The translations under genes and the position numbers were made by a program. 64,000 nt of DNA from Sphingomonas_Q fennica_A (GTDB taxonomy: Bacteria; Pseudomonadota; Alphaproteobacteria; Sphingomonadales; Sphingomonadaceae). The stretch lies in the NCBI GenBank assembly GCA_036946415.1, contig JAQIJD010000006.1:120545-184544 (forward strand), given 5' to 3'. The notes under the pieces were generated by a model. That model ran no database searches, had not been told where the DNA came from, and was given only the letters and a program-made list of their open reading frames with translations. Below, piece after piece: positions 17,889-28,683 of the stretch; the stretch's first letter is position 1; each line of letters begins with the position of its first letter.

Positions 17889-18995
17889 TCAGCGCCGCCG
17901 CCAGTCCACCGCGGCGGCGTGCCGGCGGCGGCCGCCGAGGCCTTCCGCCAGATCGGCGACGAAGACGACATTGTCCGCCAGCCGCTGCGCGCGATCGGTG
18001 CCGGCGCCGATCCACGCATCGGGATGGAGGAGATCGGCGTCGGCGATCAGCAGCGCCCGGCCGCGGCCGATCGCGCAATCCGCCATCCGCCCTCGCGCAT
18101 ATGTCCGGCACGCGCCGGGGGCGGTGGCGACGAAACGGCCGGGATCGACCAGCAGCAGCCGGCGGCGGCCGACATCGAGGGGCGCGACCTGCGGCCGATC
18201 CTCCGCCAGCCGCAGTCCCCAGTGGGCGAGGAGTGGAGCGAGGCCGTCCGTTTCGGGCGGGTGGAGGGGGTCGTCCGGGCGGCGGTCCCCGGCCCAGCGC
18301 AGCGCCGGATCGGTCAGGATCACCGCCCGCCCCCCGGCGCGCAGCCAGCCGTCGATCGCGACGAGGCCGGCCGGACCCGGCGGGCGCGGCTGGGCGATCA
18401 GCAGCAGGCGGTGGCGGGCGAGCGTGGCGGCATCGGGCGAATCGATCGGATGGAGGGCGAGGCGGCGGCCGAGCACCGCCGCCGACGCCCGCTCGCGCGC
18501 ATCCCCCCAGAACAGCGGCAGGCCGCTCAGCACCGCCACCGCCGGCGGATCGGCGGCCGGCGGATCGGGCCGGGCGACGGCGCGCTGCCACAGCGGCAGC
18601 ACGCCGGGCACCAGCAAGGCGGCGATCCCCGCCGCCAGCAGCATCGCACGCGATCGGAACACAGCGGCGGCGGCGACGAGGATCGCCCACCACAGGAGGC
18701 CGGCGCCCACACCGCGCGCGGCATCGGCGAAGGGCGGCGGCGCGCCCCACAGGATGGCGACGGCGCTGTCGCCGAGCGTGGCGAGGGTGAGCGCCGCCGC
18801 GCCGCAGGCGAGACGGTGACGGGCCGGCTGCGGCGCGACGACGGCGGCGAGTGCCACCAGCAGCCACGGCCGGACGGCGAGGAAGGGGGCGATCTCGGCA
18901 CGATCCGCGGCGATCGCTTGGCCCAGCGCCCAGCCGGCGGCGAGTTCGGCGAGGGCGTAGAGGGCGGCGGCGGCCGGCGCCGTCGGGCGGATCAG
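17889..18995 (-). CDS. Membrane-anchored protein resembling DUF4350-type proteins
   Basis: About 368 aa; the start is uncertain. The N-terminal part is hydrophobic with several probable membrane segments (LYALAELAAGWALG, PWLLVALAAVV, LLWWAILVAAAAVF, LLAAGIAALLVPGVLPL). A soluble domain follows with RLLLIAQPRPPG, GWLRAGGRAVILTDPALRW and RLLLVDPG, the pattern of a DUF4350/GATase-like fold found beside transporters. No ATG, GTG or TTG lies at the junction with the upstream gene; a CTG overlapping that gene's stop (18995) or an internal GTG near 18860 are the options. It follows the 94-aa membrane protein in the same direction. Function unknown. Confidence 0.6.
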   Translation of the reverse strand: MIRPTAPAAAALYALAELAAGWALGQAIAADRAEIAPFLAVRPWLLVALAAVVAPQPARHRLACGAAALTLATLGDSAVAILWGAPPPFADAARGVGAGLLWWAILVAAAAVFRSRAMLLAAGIAALLVPGVLPLWQRAVARPDPPAADPPAVAVLSGLPLFWGDARERASAAVLGRRLALHPIDSPDAATLARHRLLLIAQPRPPGPAGLVAIDGWLRAGGRAVILTDPALRWAGDRRPDDPLHPPETDGLAPLLAHWGLRLAEDRPQVAPLDVGRRRLLLVDPGRFVATAPGACRTYARGRMADCAIGRGRALLIADADLLHPDAWIGAGTDRAQRLADNVVFVADLAEGLGGRRRHAAAVDWRRR

Positions 18996-19276
18996 GGGGC
19001 GCGCGCCGGCGGCGGGGTGGGGGCCGGCGGGCCGGCGGCGGCCGGCACCGCCGCATCGGGCGCGACGCCCAGTTCGGCCAGCGGATCGCGCGCCGGTTCG
19101 GGCGCGGCGCGATTCGCCGCGACCTCGGCGGCATCGCGGGCGTCGGCATCCCGATCGCGTGCGATGTTCAGGAAGGCGGCGGCCAGCAGCACGATCAGGA
19201 ACACGCAGGCGAGGCCGGTCAGCCCGGCCCGCACCCTCTGCATGCCCGTCCCCTTGTCGTCCACGCGTTCCACCAT
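18992..19276 (-). CDS. Small single-pass membrane protein, unknown function
   Basis: 94 aa, or 83 aa if translation begins at the internal MQRVRAGL. One strong membrane segment (GLTGLACVFLIVLLAAAFLN) is followed by an acidic then Pro/Ala-rich tail ending TPPPARAP. It overlaps or abuts the following DUF4350-like gene and probably forms a two-gene unit with it. No family recognised. The low-complexity tail in a GC-rich genome makes the exact reading less certain, but the membrane segment and tight spacing support a real gene. Confidence 0.5.
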   Translation of the reverse strand: MVERVDDKGTGMQRVRAGLTGLACVFLIVLLAAAFLNIARDRDADARDAAEVAANRAAPEPARDPLAELGVAPDAAVPAAAGPPAPTPPPARAP

Positions 19277-19336
19277 TCAGCCGAAGCGATATGCTATCAG
19301 ATGGGGAAGAACGCGCCAATCGCGAGGGGGGCAGCC

Positions 19337-19804
19337 GTGATCGAGGCGGATTTGGTGGAGACGCTGCGGCAATTGGCGCCACCGCTTGCCGCCCTGCACG
19401 CGCCGTGGTGGCTGATCGGCAGTGCTGCGATGGCGCTGCACGGCGCGGCGCCGATCGTGGTGGCGGATGTCGACCTGCTCGTCTCCCCCGGCGATGCGGC
19501 GGCGCTGATCGGGATGCTGGGGCTGGTGCCGTTGCGGGCGGGATCGGACCGGTTCCGGTCGAACCCCTTCGCGCGCTGGACGGCGCCGCCGCTGCCGGTG
19601 GAGATCATGGCCGATTTCCATGTGCGCGCGGGCGACGGATGGGTGCCGGTGCGGCCGGCGACGCGGCAGGCGGTGACGATCGGCGGATCGGAGCTGTTCG
19701 TCCCCTCCGTCGCCGAACTGCGCGCGATCGGCCGGCTCTACGGGCGGCCGAAAGATGCGGAGCGGGACCGGCTGCTGGCGGCGATCGAGCCGACGAACCG
19801 CTGA
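19337..19804 (+). CDS. Nucleotidyltransferase-fold protein
   Basis: 155 aa. WWLIGSAAMALHGAAP then VVADVDLLVSP is the G-S/G...D-x-D arrangement of small nucleotidyltransferase-like proteins (the MNT/AbiEii/UTP-type fold); EIMADFHVR could give the third acidic residue. The start is taken as GTG 19337 because AGGGGGG lies about six bases upstream; an in-frame ATG at 19301 has no such site. It is transcribed away from the DUF4350-like pair and convergent with cysK. No partner HEPN or antitoxin gene is adjacent, so a toxin-antitoxin role is not supported. Confidence 0.65.
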   Translation: MIEADLVETLRQLAPPLAALHAPWWLIGSAAMALHGAAPIVVADVDLLVSPGDAAALIGMLGLVPLRAGSDRFRSNPFARWTAPPLPVEIMADFHVRAGDGWVPVRPATRQAVTIGGSELFVPSVAELRAIGRLYGRPKDAERDRLLAAIEPTNR

Positions 19805-19813
19805 CACTCCCTG

Positions 19814-19890
19814 CGTTCGCCCCGAGCGAAGTCGAGGGGTACGCGGGGGCATGCGTTGCGCATGCCCCTGGACGTCGCTCGGGATGAACG
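19814..19890. repeat. Sphingomonad-type inverted intergenic repeat between convergent genes
   Basis: Outer arms CGTTCGCCCCGAGCGAAGTC (19814-19833) and GACGTCGCTCGGGATGAACG (19871-19890) pair at 17 of 20 positions. Inside is a perfect ten-base stem GGGGCATGCG (19846-19855) / CGCATGCCCC (19859-19868) with a three-base loop. It sits between convergent genes, so it may act as a bidirectional terminator; no T-tract is present. Confidence 0.7.
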
Positions 19891-19901
19891 GAAGTGGAGG
19901 G

Positions 19902-20897
19902 CTATCGCGTCAGCCATTCCGGCACCGGCAGGTTCTTGGCGGCCAGCCATGCCGGATTGAACAGCGTCGAGAGGTAGCGCATCCCCGAATCGCACAGGAT
20001 GGTGACGATGCGGTGGCCTGGCCCCATCGCCCGCGCCAGCGCCACCGCGCCGGCCACGTTGATGCCCGAGGACAGGCCGACGCACAGCCCCTCGTCGCGC
20101 AGCAGCGCGAAGGTTTGCGCCAGGCCCTCCTCGTCGGAGATGCGGAACTGGGTGTCGATCGGGGCCGATTCGAGGTTGCCGGTGATCCGGCTCTGGCCGA
20201 TCCCTTCCGCCACCGAATTGCCCTCGGCGCGCAATTCGCCATGCGCATAATATTCGTAGAGCGAGGCGCCGTGCGGATCGGTGAGCGCGATGGTGACGTT
20301 CGCGTCCCGCTCCTTCAGCCCGAGGCCGACGCCCGCCAGCGTGCCGCCGGTGCCGCAGGCGCAGGTGAAGCCGTCGATGCGGCCGCCGGTCTGCTCCCAG
20401 ATTTCGGGCGCCGTCGTGCGGATGTGGGCGAGGCGGTTGGCGATATTGTCGAACTGGTTGGACCAGAGCGCGCCGGCCGTCTCCTCGGCGATGCGGCGCG
20501 AGGTATGCACGTAGTGCGCGGGGTTGGAATAAGAGGTGGGGGCGACCTCGACCAGTTCCGCCCCCAGCGCGCGCAGCGTGTCCTTCTTCTCCTGGCTCTG
20601 CGTTTCGGGGATGACGATGACGGTGCGATAGCCCTTGGCGTTGCCGACGAGGGCGAGGCCGATGCCGGTGTTGCCCGCCGTCCCCTCCACGATCGTGCTG
20701 CCGGCGGTGATCGCACCGCGCGCCTCGGCATCCTCGATGATGAACAGGGCGGCGCGGTCTTTCACCGATCCGCCGGGGTTCATGAATTCGCACTTGGCGA
20801 GGATGTCGCACCCCGTCGCCGCGCTCGGCCCGGCCAGGCGGACGAGCGGCGTGTTGCCGATGAGGTCGATCGAGCGGGCGGCGAGGGCGGTGGTCAT
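19902..20897 (-). CDS. cysK: Cysteine synthase A (O-acetylserine sulfhydrylase)
   Basis: PLP-dependent cytoplasmic enzyme making cysteine from O-acetylserine and sulfide. 331 aa. Fold-type II hallmarks: IGNTPLVRL near the start, the PLP lysine Lys46 in NPGGSVKDRAA, the substrate loop TAGNTGIGLAL, the phosphate-binding GTGGTLAGVG, and late GLSSGINVAGAVALA. The length and motifs fit CysK, but cystathionine beta-synthase-like paralogues share them, so the exact substrate is inferred. It stands alone with a short 93-bp gap to the divergent polymerase gene. Confidence 0.9.
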   Translation of the reverse strand: MTTALAARSIDLIGNTPLVRLAGPSAATGCDILAKCEFMNPGGSVKDRAALFIIEDAEARGAITAGSTIVEGTAGNTGIGLALVGNAKGYRTVIVIPETQSQEKKDTLRALGAELVEVAPTSYSNPAHYVHTSRRIAEETAGALWSNQFDNIANRLAHIRTTAPEIWEQTGGRIDGFTCACGTGGTLAGVGLGLKERDANVTIALTDPHGASLYEYYAHGELRAEGNSVAEGIGQSRITGNLESAPIDTQFRISDEEGLAQTFALLRDEGLCVGLSSGINVAGAVALARAMGPGHRIVTILCDSGMRYLSTLFNPAWLAAKNLPVPEWLTR

Positions 20898-20990
20898 GCC
20901 ATCGCTGCTAGACCGGCCCGCGCGTCAGGCCAAGCGCGGGCCGGCTTGGGGGCGGCCAACGGCAGCTTGGGACGGCCGCATGTTCCTGTT

Positions 20991-22307
20991 ATGTTCGGGT
21001 TCGTGCCGATCGAATCGCCCTTCTCCGTCCTGCCGCGGCCGCTGCGCTGGCTGTTCCTCGATCTGAACAGCTATTTCGCCAGCGTGGAGCAGCAGTTGCA
21101 GCCGGCGCTGCGCGGGCGGCCGGTGATCGTGGCGCCGGTCGATACCGACACGACCTCGGCGATCGCCGCCTCCTACGAGGCCAAGGCCTATGGCATCCGC
21201 ACCGGCACCCCGGTGTGGGAGGCGAAGCGCCTGTGCCGCGACCTGATCGTCACGCCCGCCCGCCACGACCGCTATGTCGAATTCCACCACGCCATCGTCG
21301 CCGAGGTGTGGCGGCACATCCCCGTCACCCGGGTCTGTTCGATCGACGAGGTCGCCTGCCGGCTGGCCGACAACGAGAATGCGCCCGATCAGGCACGCGC
21401 GCTGGCGGGGCGGATCAAGGCGGGGATCGCGGCGAACGTGGGCGCATGCCTGCGTTCCTCGATCGGCATCGCGCCCAACCAGCTGTTGGCGAAGCTCGGC
21501 TCCGACATGCAGAAGCCCGACGGGCTGGTCGTACTGGAGGCGGCCGACCTGCCCGAGCGGCTGTTCGCGCTGAAGCTGACCGACATCTGCGGGGTGGGCG
21601 CGAAGATGGCGCGGCGGCTGGCGGCGGAGGGGATCCTCGACATCGAGCAATATTGCGCGCGCCGCCCGCGCGACGCCGGCACCGCCTGGGGCGGGGTCAA
21701 CGGCGACCGGCTGTGGTATCTCCTCCACGGCCACGACCTGCCCGAAAAGCCGACGCAGAGCCGCTCGATCGGCCACAGCCACGTCCTGGCACCCCGCCAT
21801 CGCGGCATCGAGGGCGCGCGGCTGACGGCGCGGCGGCTGACGCTGAAGGCGGGCAGCCGGTTGCGCCGTCAGGGCTATCGCTGCCGGCTGGTGATGCTCC
21901 ACGCCCGCTTCGAGGACGATCGCTCGGCCTTCCGCCAGTCGATCCGCGTGGCCGAGACGGAGGACAGTTTCGCGCTGCTGGCGGCGCTTGGCCTGCTCTG
22001 GCCGCGGCTGGCGGCGGCGGGGGCGGCGCGGCCGGGGGGCTTCCGCCTGCGCATGATCGGCGTGACGCTGGCCGAGATCGTGGCCGTCGCCGGCGATCAG
22101 GGCAGCCTGTTCGGACAGCTGGCGGCGGACGATCCGCTGGCGCGCGCCACGCGCACGCTGTCGTTGTCGCGGGCGATGGACCGGCTGAACGAACGCTTTG
22201 GCCGCAACGCGGTGACGCTGGGGCCGGCGACCGGCGGGCGGATCGACCGGGTGGGCAGCAAGATCGCGTTCGGGCGGATTCCCGAGATGGCCGAATTCCA
22301 CGAATGA
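20991..22307 (+). CDS. Y-family DNA polymerase (DinB/Pol IV-like)
   Basis: Translesion DNA polymerase, 438 aa. Catalytic acidic residues are present: Asp24 in LFLDLNSYFASVEQQ and Asp119-Glu120 in CSIDEVACRL, so unlike ImuB it should be active. The steric/fingers region SYEAKAYGIRTGTPVWEA, palm IGIAPNQLLAKLGSDMQKPDG and the helix-hairpin-helix ICGVGAKMARRL are in order; the C-terminal little-finger domain is longer and more divergent than in E. coli DinB. It replaces the usual DMDAFYASVE by DLNSYFASVE. No imuA or dnaE2 is nearby. The start ATG at 20991 is chosen because it leads directly into the polymerase domain; a GTG four codons later is possible. Confidence 0.88.
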   Translation: MFGFVPIESPFSVLPRPLRWLFLDLNSYFASVEQQLQPALRGRPVIVAPVDTDTTSAIAASYEAKAYGIRTGTPVWEAKRLCRDLIVTPARHDRYVEFHHAIVAEVWRHIPVTRVCSIDEVACRLADNENAPDQARALAGRIKAGIAANVGACLRSSIGIAPNQLLAKLGSDMQKPDGLVVLEAADLPERLFALKLTDICGVGAKMARRLAAEGILDIEQYCARRPRDAGTAWGGVNGDRLWYLLHGHDLPEKPTQSRSIGHSHVLAPRHRGIEGARLTARRLTLKAGSRLRRQGYRCRLVMLHARFEDDRSAFRQSIRVAETEDSFALLAALGLLWPRLAAAGAARPGGFRLRMIGVTLAEIVAVAGDQGSLFGQLAADDPLARATRTLSLSRAMDRLNERFGRNAVTLGPATGGRIDRVGSKIAFGRIPEMAEFHE

Positions 22308-22397
22308 GCCGCCCCGGCGGCCACCGGATGCTGCGGCGCGGCGGAATGCGCATTACGCGCTTGACGGGCGATGCTGCACTCGCGAGAAACGGCGCCC

Positions 22398-22787
22398 ATG
22401 CAGAACCGCACCCGCTTCTCCGCCGCCGCCAGCCTTGCGGCCGTCCTCCTCCTTTCGGCCTGCAACAGCAAGCCGGACACGGTCGTCGCCGGCCCGGCCG
22501 ATCCGGATGCGGCGACGGTCGCCGCCGCGCCGCCGGTGGCGCTGCCCCCGGCGATCCAGGACAGCCGCACCTATCGCTGCAACGACAACAGCCTCGTCTA
22601 CGTCGATTTCTTCGCGGGCGGCACCAGCGCCAACTTCCGCACCGAAAAGGGCGGCACCCCCGTCGCGCTGACCGCGCCGGCCGCTGGCCAGCCGCTGACG
22701 GCCGAGGGCGGCTATTCGGTGGGCGGCAACGCCAAGACCACCGACATCGCTTCGCCCGGCAAGCCCGCGCAGAGCTGCAAGGCCTGA
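22398..22787 (+). CDS. Outer-membrane lipoprotein with MliC-like lysozyme-inhibitor domain
   Basis: 129 aa. A basic N-terminus (MQNRTRF) leads to a hydrophobic core and lipobox LLLSAC, so it should be lipidated on Cys after signal peptidase II cleavage. After an Ala/Pro linker comes a roughly 70-residue domain starting TYRCNDNSLVYVDFF and ending PAQSCKA, with two Cys spaced as in the MliC/PliC C-type lysozyme-inhibitor family. That family assignment rests on pattern similarity only. An in-frame ATG nine codons upstream would lengthen the signal peptide unnaturally. A strong terminator follows it. Confidence 0.65.
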   Translation: MQNRTRFSAAASLAAVLLLSACNSKPDTVVAGPADPDAATVAAAPPVALPPAIQDSRTYRCNDNSLVYVDFFAGGTSANFRTEKGGTPVALTAPAAGQPLTAEGGYSVGGNAKTTDIASPGKPAQSCKA

Positions 22788-22834
22788 TCCGACCCGCCGG
22801 CCGCCGCGGCGACCGGCCTTAAAGCGATCATCCG

Positions 22835-22864
22835 CCGGCGGGAGCGATCCCGTCGGTTTTTTTT
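22835..22864 (+). terminator. Rho-independent terminator after the lipoprotein gene
   Basis: CCGGCGGGA and TCCCGTCGG form a nine-base stem (one G-T pair) around loop GCGA, followed by eight T (22857-22864). It ends the transcript of the lipoprotein gene before the cation efflux gene. Confidence 0.85.
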
Positions 22865-22929
22865 GTCGGCGCCGCCGTCGCGCCGCGCCGTCTGGCCCTG
22901 CCGGCCGCGGCGGAGTATCTGGGGCGACC

Positions 22930-23892
22930 ATGGGCAACGCCAAGCTGATCCTCTCGACGCGCGCCGAACATGCCGCCCCCGCCGATGCGAACGCCTCGGG
23001 ACAGGTGTGGCGGCTGGCGGCGGGCAGCATCGCCGTCAGCCTCGCGGTGCTCGGCCTGAAATATGCGGCCTATGCCGTCACCGGCAGCGTCGCTCTGCTG
23101 TCCGACGCGATCGAGAGCATCATCAACGTGGTGACGGCGCTGGCGGCATTCGTGGCGGTGCGCATCAGCGCCAAGCCGGCCGATGCCGACCACCCCTATG
23201 GCCACGCCAAGGCCGAATATCTGTCCGCCGTGCTGGAGGGCGTGCTGATCCTGGTCGCGGCGATTGCGATCCTGCGCGAAGCCTATGGCGCATTCATGGC
23301 GCCGCGCGCGCTGGCGGCGCCCGCGCTCGGCCTCGCCATCAGCGGCGCGGCGACGGCGATCAATCTGCTCTGGAGTCTGCGGCTGATCGCGGTCGGCCGG
23401 CGGCATCGTTCGCCCGCGCTGGTGGCGGACGGGCGCCACCTGATGACCGACGTCTGGACCTCGGCCGGGGTGATCGCGGGCGTGGCGGCGGTGGCGCTGA
23501 CGGGCTGGCAGCCGCTCGACCCGCTGCTGGCGGCGTTCGTCGCGGTCAACATCCTGTGGTCGGGCTGGAAGCTGATCCGCGAGAGCGTCGACGGGCTGAT
23601 GGACATGGCGCTGGGGGCGACCGAACTGGCGCATGTCGAGGCGGTCATCACCAAGAATATGGGAGGCGCGCTGGAGGCGCACGACCTGCGCACGCGCTGC
23701 GCGGGGCGCATGACCTTCATCGACTTCCACCTCGTCGTCGACGGCACGATGGCGGTGCAGGACGCGCACCGCATCTGCGACCGGATCGAGGAGGCGCTGA
23801 TGGCGGACAATCCCGACAGCGTGATCTCCATCCACGTCGAGCCGGACTGGATGAAGAAGGAAGGCGACATGGCCTTTACCCGGCTGGGGTAG
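22930..23892 (+). CDS. Cation diffusion facilitator family efflux protein
   Basis: Inner-membrane proton-coupled divalent metal exporter of the CDF family. 320 aa, with about six hydrophobic helices followed by a cytoplasmic ferredoxin-like domain. Metal-site motifs: SVALLSDAIESIIN in helix 2, HPYGHAKAEYLSA after helix 3 and ADGRHLMTDVWTS in helix 5; the SDAIE and HLMTD pattern resembles FieF/YiiP. The C-terminal domain includes RTRCAGRMTFIDFHLVVDG and ends with a His-containing strand ISIHVEPDW. Zn, Fe or Mn specificity cannot be decided. It is a single gene behind a terminator and ahead of an intergenic repeat. Confidence 0.9.
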   Translation: MGNAKLILSTRAEHAAPADANASGQVWRLAAGSIAVSLAVLGLKYAAYAVTGSVALLSDAIESIINVVTALAAFVAVRISAKPADADHPYGHAKAEYLSAVLEGVLILVAAIAILREAYGAFMAPRALAAPALGLAISGAATAINLLWSLRLIAVGRRHRSPALVADGRHLMTDVWTSAGVIAGVAAVALTGWQPLDPLLAAFVAVNILWSGWKLIRESVDGLMDMALGATELAHVEAVITKNMGGALEAHDLRTRCAGRMTFIDFHLVVDGTMAVQDAHRICDRIEEALMADNPDSVISIHVEPDWMKKEGDMAFTRLG

Positions 23893-23915
23893 GGGCTGCC
23901 CGAGAGGCCGGATGC

Positions 23916-24032
23916 CGTTCGTGCTGAGTAGGGGCTGAGCCTGTCGAAGCCCCGTATCGAAGCACCGCTACACGCGGGGCCGCCCTTCGATACGGCATTT
24001 CGACTGCGCCCAATGCCTACTCAGGGCGAACG
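23916..24032. repeat. Sphingomonad-type inverted intergenic repeat
   Basis: Outer arms CGTTCGTGCTGAGTAGG (from 23916) and CCTACTCAGGGCGAACG (24016-24032) pair with two mismatches; an inner perfect stem CCGTATCGAAG (23952-23962) / CTTCGATACGG (23985-23995) encloses a GC-rich loop. Elements with this CTGAG...CTTCGA composition are scattered in sphingomonad genomes; this is from memory, not from a search. It sits between the efflux gene and purL, in front of the purL promoter region. Confidence 0.7.
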
Positions 24033-24105
24033 CAGATGGATATGCGGCGGATGCTCCCTTCAAACCCCCTGACACCGCCCGGCCGATCCGCTATCCGCGC
24101 GGGCC

Positions 24106-26270
<2,165 letters not shown>

Positions 26271-26271
<1 letters not shown>

Positions 26272-27350
26272 TGCGCGTCCTCGGGCTGATGAGCGGCACC
26301 TCGCTCGACGGGGTGGATGCCGCCATCGTCGAGACGGACGGCGAGACGATCACCGGCTTCGGCGCGGCCGAGACGCTGCCCTACACGCCCGCCGAGCGCG
26401 CCGTGCTGGCGCTGGTGACCGAGGCGGCGCTGGCGGGCGATGCGGTGCCCAACGACGTGGGCGAGGCGGTAGCGGTGATCCACGCCACGCACCTGCGCGC
26501 GGTGGAGGCGCTGCGCGCGGCGGACGGCGGCGCGATCGACCTGATCGGCTTCCACGGCCAGACCATCCTCCACCGGCCCGAACGCCGCCTGTCCGTCCAG
26601 ATCGGCGATCCGGCGGCGTTCGCGCGGGCCGTGGGCGTGCCCGTCGTCGCCGATCTGCGCCAGGCCGATCTGGCGGCGGGCGGGCAGGGCGCGCCGCTGG
26701 TGCCCGTCTACCACCGGGCGCTGGCGGAATGGGCGGGAATCGCCCGGCCGGTGGCCTTCCTGAACGTGGGCGGGGTGGCGAACCTGACCGCGATCGGCGC
26801 GGACGGGGCGCTCGCCGCCTTCGATACCGGCCCCGGCAACGGGCTGATCGATGCGCTGATGGTGGCGCGCGGCTATGGCACCTACGATGCCGGCGGGGCG
26901 CTGGCGGCGAACGGCGCGGTGGATGCGGCGGCGCTGGCGGCGCTGATCGCGCATCCCTTCTTCGTGCGGGCCTATCCCAAATCGCTCGACCGCCACGATT
27001 TCGGGATCGAGCCGGTCGCCCATCTGGGCGATGCCGATGCGGCGCGGACGCTGACCGCCTTCACCGCGCGGGCCGTGGCGCGCGCCGCCGATCTGCTGGG
27101 CGAGGCGCCGTCGGCCTGGCTGGTGTGCGGCGGCGGCCGGCTCAACCCGGTGCTGATGGCCGAACTGGCGGCGGCGACGGGCGTGCCCTGCACCAGCGTC
27201 GACGACCATGGCCTGCGCGGCGACGCGATCGAGGCGGAGGCGATCGCCTTCTGTGCGGCGCGCAGCGTGCGCGGCCTGCCGATCACCTTTCCGGGCACCA
27301 CCGGCGTGCCCGTGCCGACGACCGGCGGGCGGACCTACCCGCCGGCCTGA
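26271..27350 (+). CDS. anmK: Anhydro-N-acetylmuramic acid kinase AnmK
   Basis: Cytoplasmic sugar kinase that phosphorylates and opens 1,6-anhydro-MurNAc released by lytic transglycosylases, feeding murein recycling. 359 aa. The ATP loop LGLMSGTSLDGVDAAIVE at the start, GFHGQTILHRPE, VPVVADLRQADLAAGGQGAP, FLNVGGVANLT, the catalytic-Asp segment AFDTGPGNGLIDALM and GGGRLNPVLMA are conserved. It overlaps purL by one base and is convergent with the flavoprotein gene ten bases away. Why it is coupled to purL is unclear. Confidence 0.95.
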
Positions 27351-27360
27351 CGCCGCCGCC

Positions 27361-28683
27361 TCAATAGACGTCGCGCCGGTAGCGGCCGGCATCGGCCAGC
27401 GCATCGAGCGCATCGCGGCCGAGGATCGACGCGAGCGCGGCATCCACCCCCGCCGCCATGCCGGCGAGGCTGCCGCAGACGTAGATCACCGCCCCGGCCG
27501 CGATCCACGCGCGAGCTTCGTCTGCCTCGGCCAGCAGCACATCCTGCACGTAGCGGTGCGGCCCGCCATCGCGCGAGAAGGTGCGGTCGAGCCGGGCGAG
27601 GCGGCCGTCGGCCAGCCATGCGGCAAGCTCGGCGTCGAATAGGGCGTCGTGCGCGCGGGTACGTTCGCCGAACAGCAACCAGGCGGGGGCGGCCTGCCCC
27701 CGTGCCTTCAGGTGGCCGCGCAGGCCGGCGATGCCGGTGCCGTTGCCGATCAGGATCATGCGCCGATCGGGGGCGCAGGGGGCGAAGGCGGGATTGTCGC
27801 GCAGGCGGAGCGCAACCTCGCCGCCGACGGCCGCCCCCTCGCCCAGCCAGCCCGAACCGAGGCCGACCCGCCCGTCCGGTCCCGCCATCCGCCGGACGAC
27901 GAGTTCGACCGCGCCGTCGCCGGGCAGGGAGGCCACGGAATAGGCACGGTGCGGCAGATCGCCGGCGGCGGGCGGGCCGGGATAGATTTCGGCGATGGCG
28001 CCCGGCGCCCAATCGGGCAGCGCGCCTGCCGGCTCCAGCCTGATATGGTGCACGGGCGCGCCCGGGCTGCCGGGGTTGAGCAGGGTGCGGGCCGCCAGCC
28101 GCCACGGCGCATAGGCCGGGGGCAGCCAGTCGGCGGCGGTATCGGCGGCGCCGAACAACCGCAGCCGCTCCTGCCACTGGCGGAGCGCCGCGGGATCGCC
28201 GTCGTCCACCTCGATCAGGTCCGCCGCCGCCGTCGCCCCCGACGCGCGCAGCCAGTGATCGAGCGCGTGGCCGAAGGCGCAATAAGCGGCATAGCCGCGG
28301 TCCCCCAGCGCCAGCACCGCATAATGCAGACCGGCGAGCGGGGCGGGGGCGGCCATCGCCTGGCGGACGAAGCGGGTCGCCGCGTCGGGGGGATCGCCCT
28401 CGCCGGTGGTGCTGACGACGAACAGCGCGCGGCCGGCGGCGGCCAGGTCCGCCGCGCTCACCTGCCCCAGCGGCACGACCCGCACGGCGACGCCGTCCGC
28501 CGCCAGCGCGGCGCCCGTGCGGCGCGCGATGTCGGCGGCGAAGCCGGTCTGGCTGGCGAAGGCGATCAGCAGACCCGAGCCGTTCGGTGCGCGCCGCTGC
28601 CGCCAGACGATCGCGAGGCAGAGCGCCACCCAGCCGGCGACGGCGGCGAGCGCGATCAGCAGGCGGGCGGGATCGTGCGTCAT
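27361..28683 (-). CDS. Membrane-anchored diflavin reductase (sulfite reductase flavoprotein/CPR-like)
   Basis: 440 aa NADPH-flavin electron-transfer protein. One N-terminal membrane anchor (LLIALAAVAGWVALCLAIVW) is followed by a flavodoxin-like FMN domain (IAFASQTGFAADIARR, VVSTTGEGDPPDAA, LALGDRGYAAYCAFG), then a ferredoxin-NADP reductase-like module with FAD motif RAYSVASLPGDG, NADPH loop ILIGNGTGIAGLRGHL and C-terminal VYVCGSLAGMA-like IYVCGSLAGMAAGVDAAL. It is short compared with cytochrome P450 reductase because the connecting domain is missing. It overlaps apbE by four bases and closes an operon with PepSY, DUF2271 and DUF4198 genes. A role in ferric or periplasmic electron transfer is inferred. 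Confidence 0.8.
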   Translation of the reverse strand: MTHDPARLLIALAAVAGWVALCLAIVWRQRRAPNGSGLLIAFASQTGFAADIARRTGAALAADGVAVRVVPLGQVSAADLAAAGRALFVVSTTGEGDPPDAATRFVRQAMAAPAPLAGLHYAVLALGDRGYAAYCAFGHALDHWLRASGATAAADLIEVDDGDPAALRQWQERLRLFGAADTAADWLPPAYAPWRLAARTLLNPGSPGAPVHHIRLEPAGALPDWAPGAIAEIYPGPPAAGDLPHRAYSVASLPGDGAVELVVRRMAGPDGRVGLGSGWLGEGAAVGGEVALRLRDNPAFAPCAPDRRMILIGNGTGIAGLRGHLKARGQAAPAWLLFGERTRAHDALFDAELAAWLADGRLARLDRTFSRDGGPHRYVQDVLLAEADEARAWIAAGAVIYVCGSLAGMAAGVDAALASILGRDALDALADAGRYRRDVY

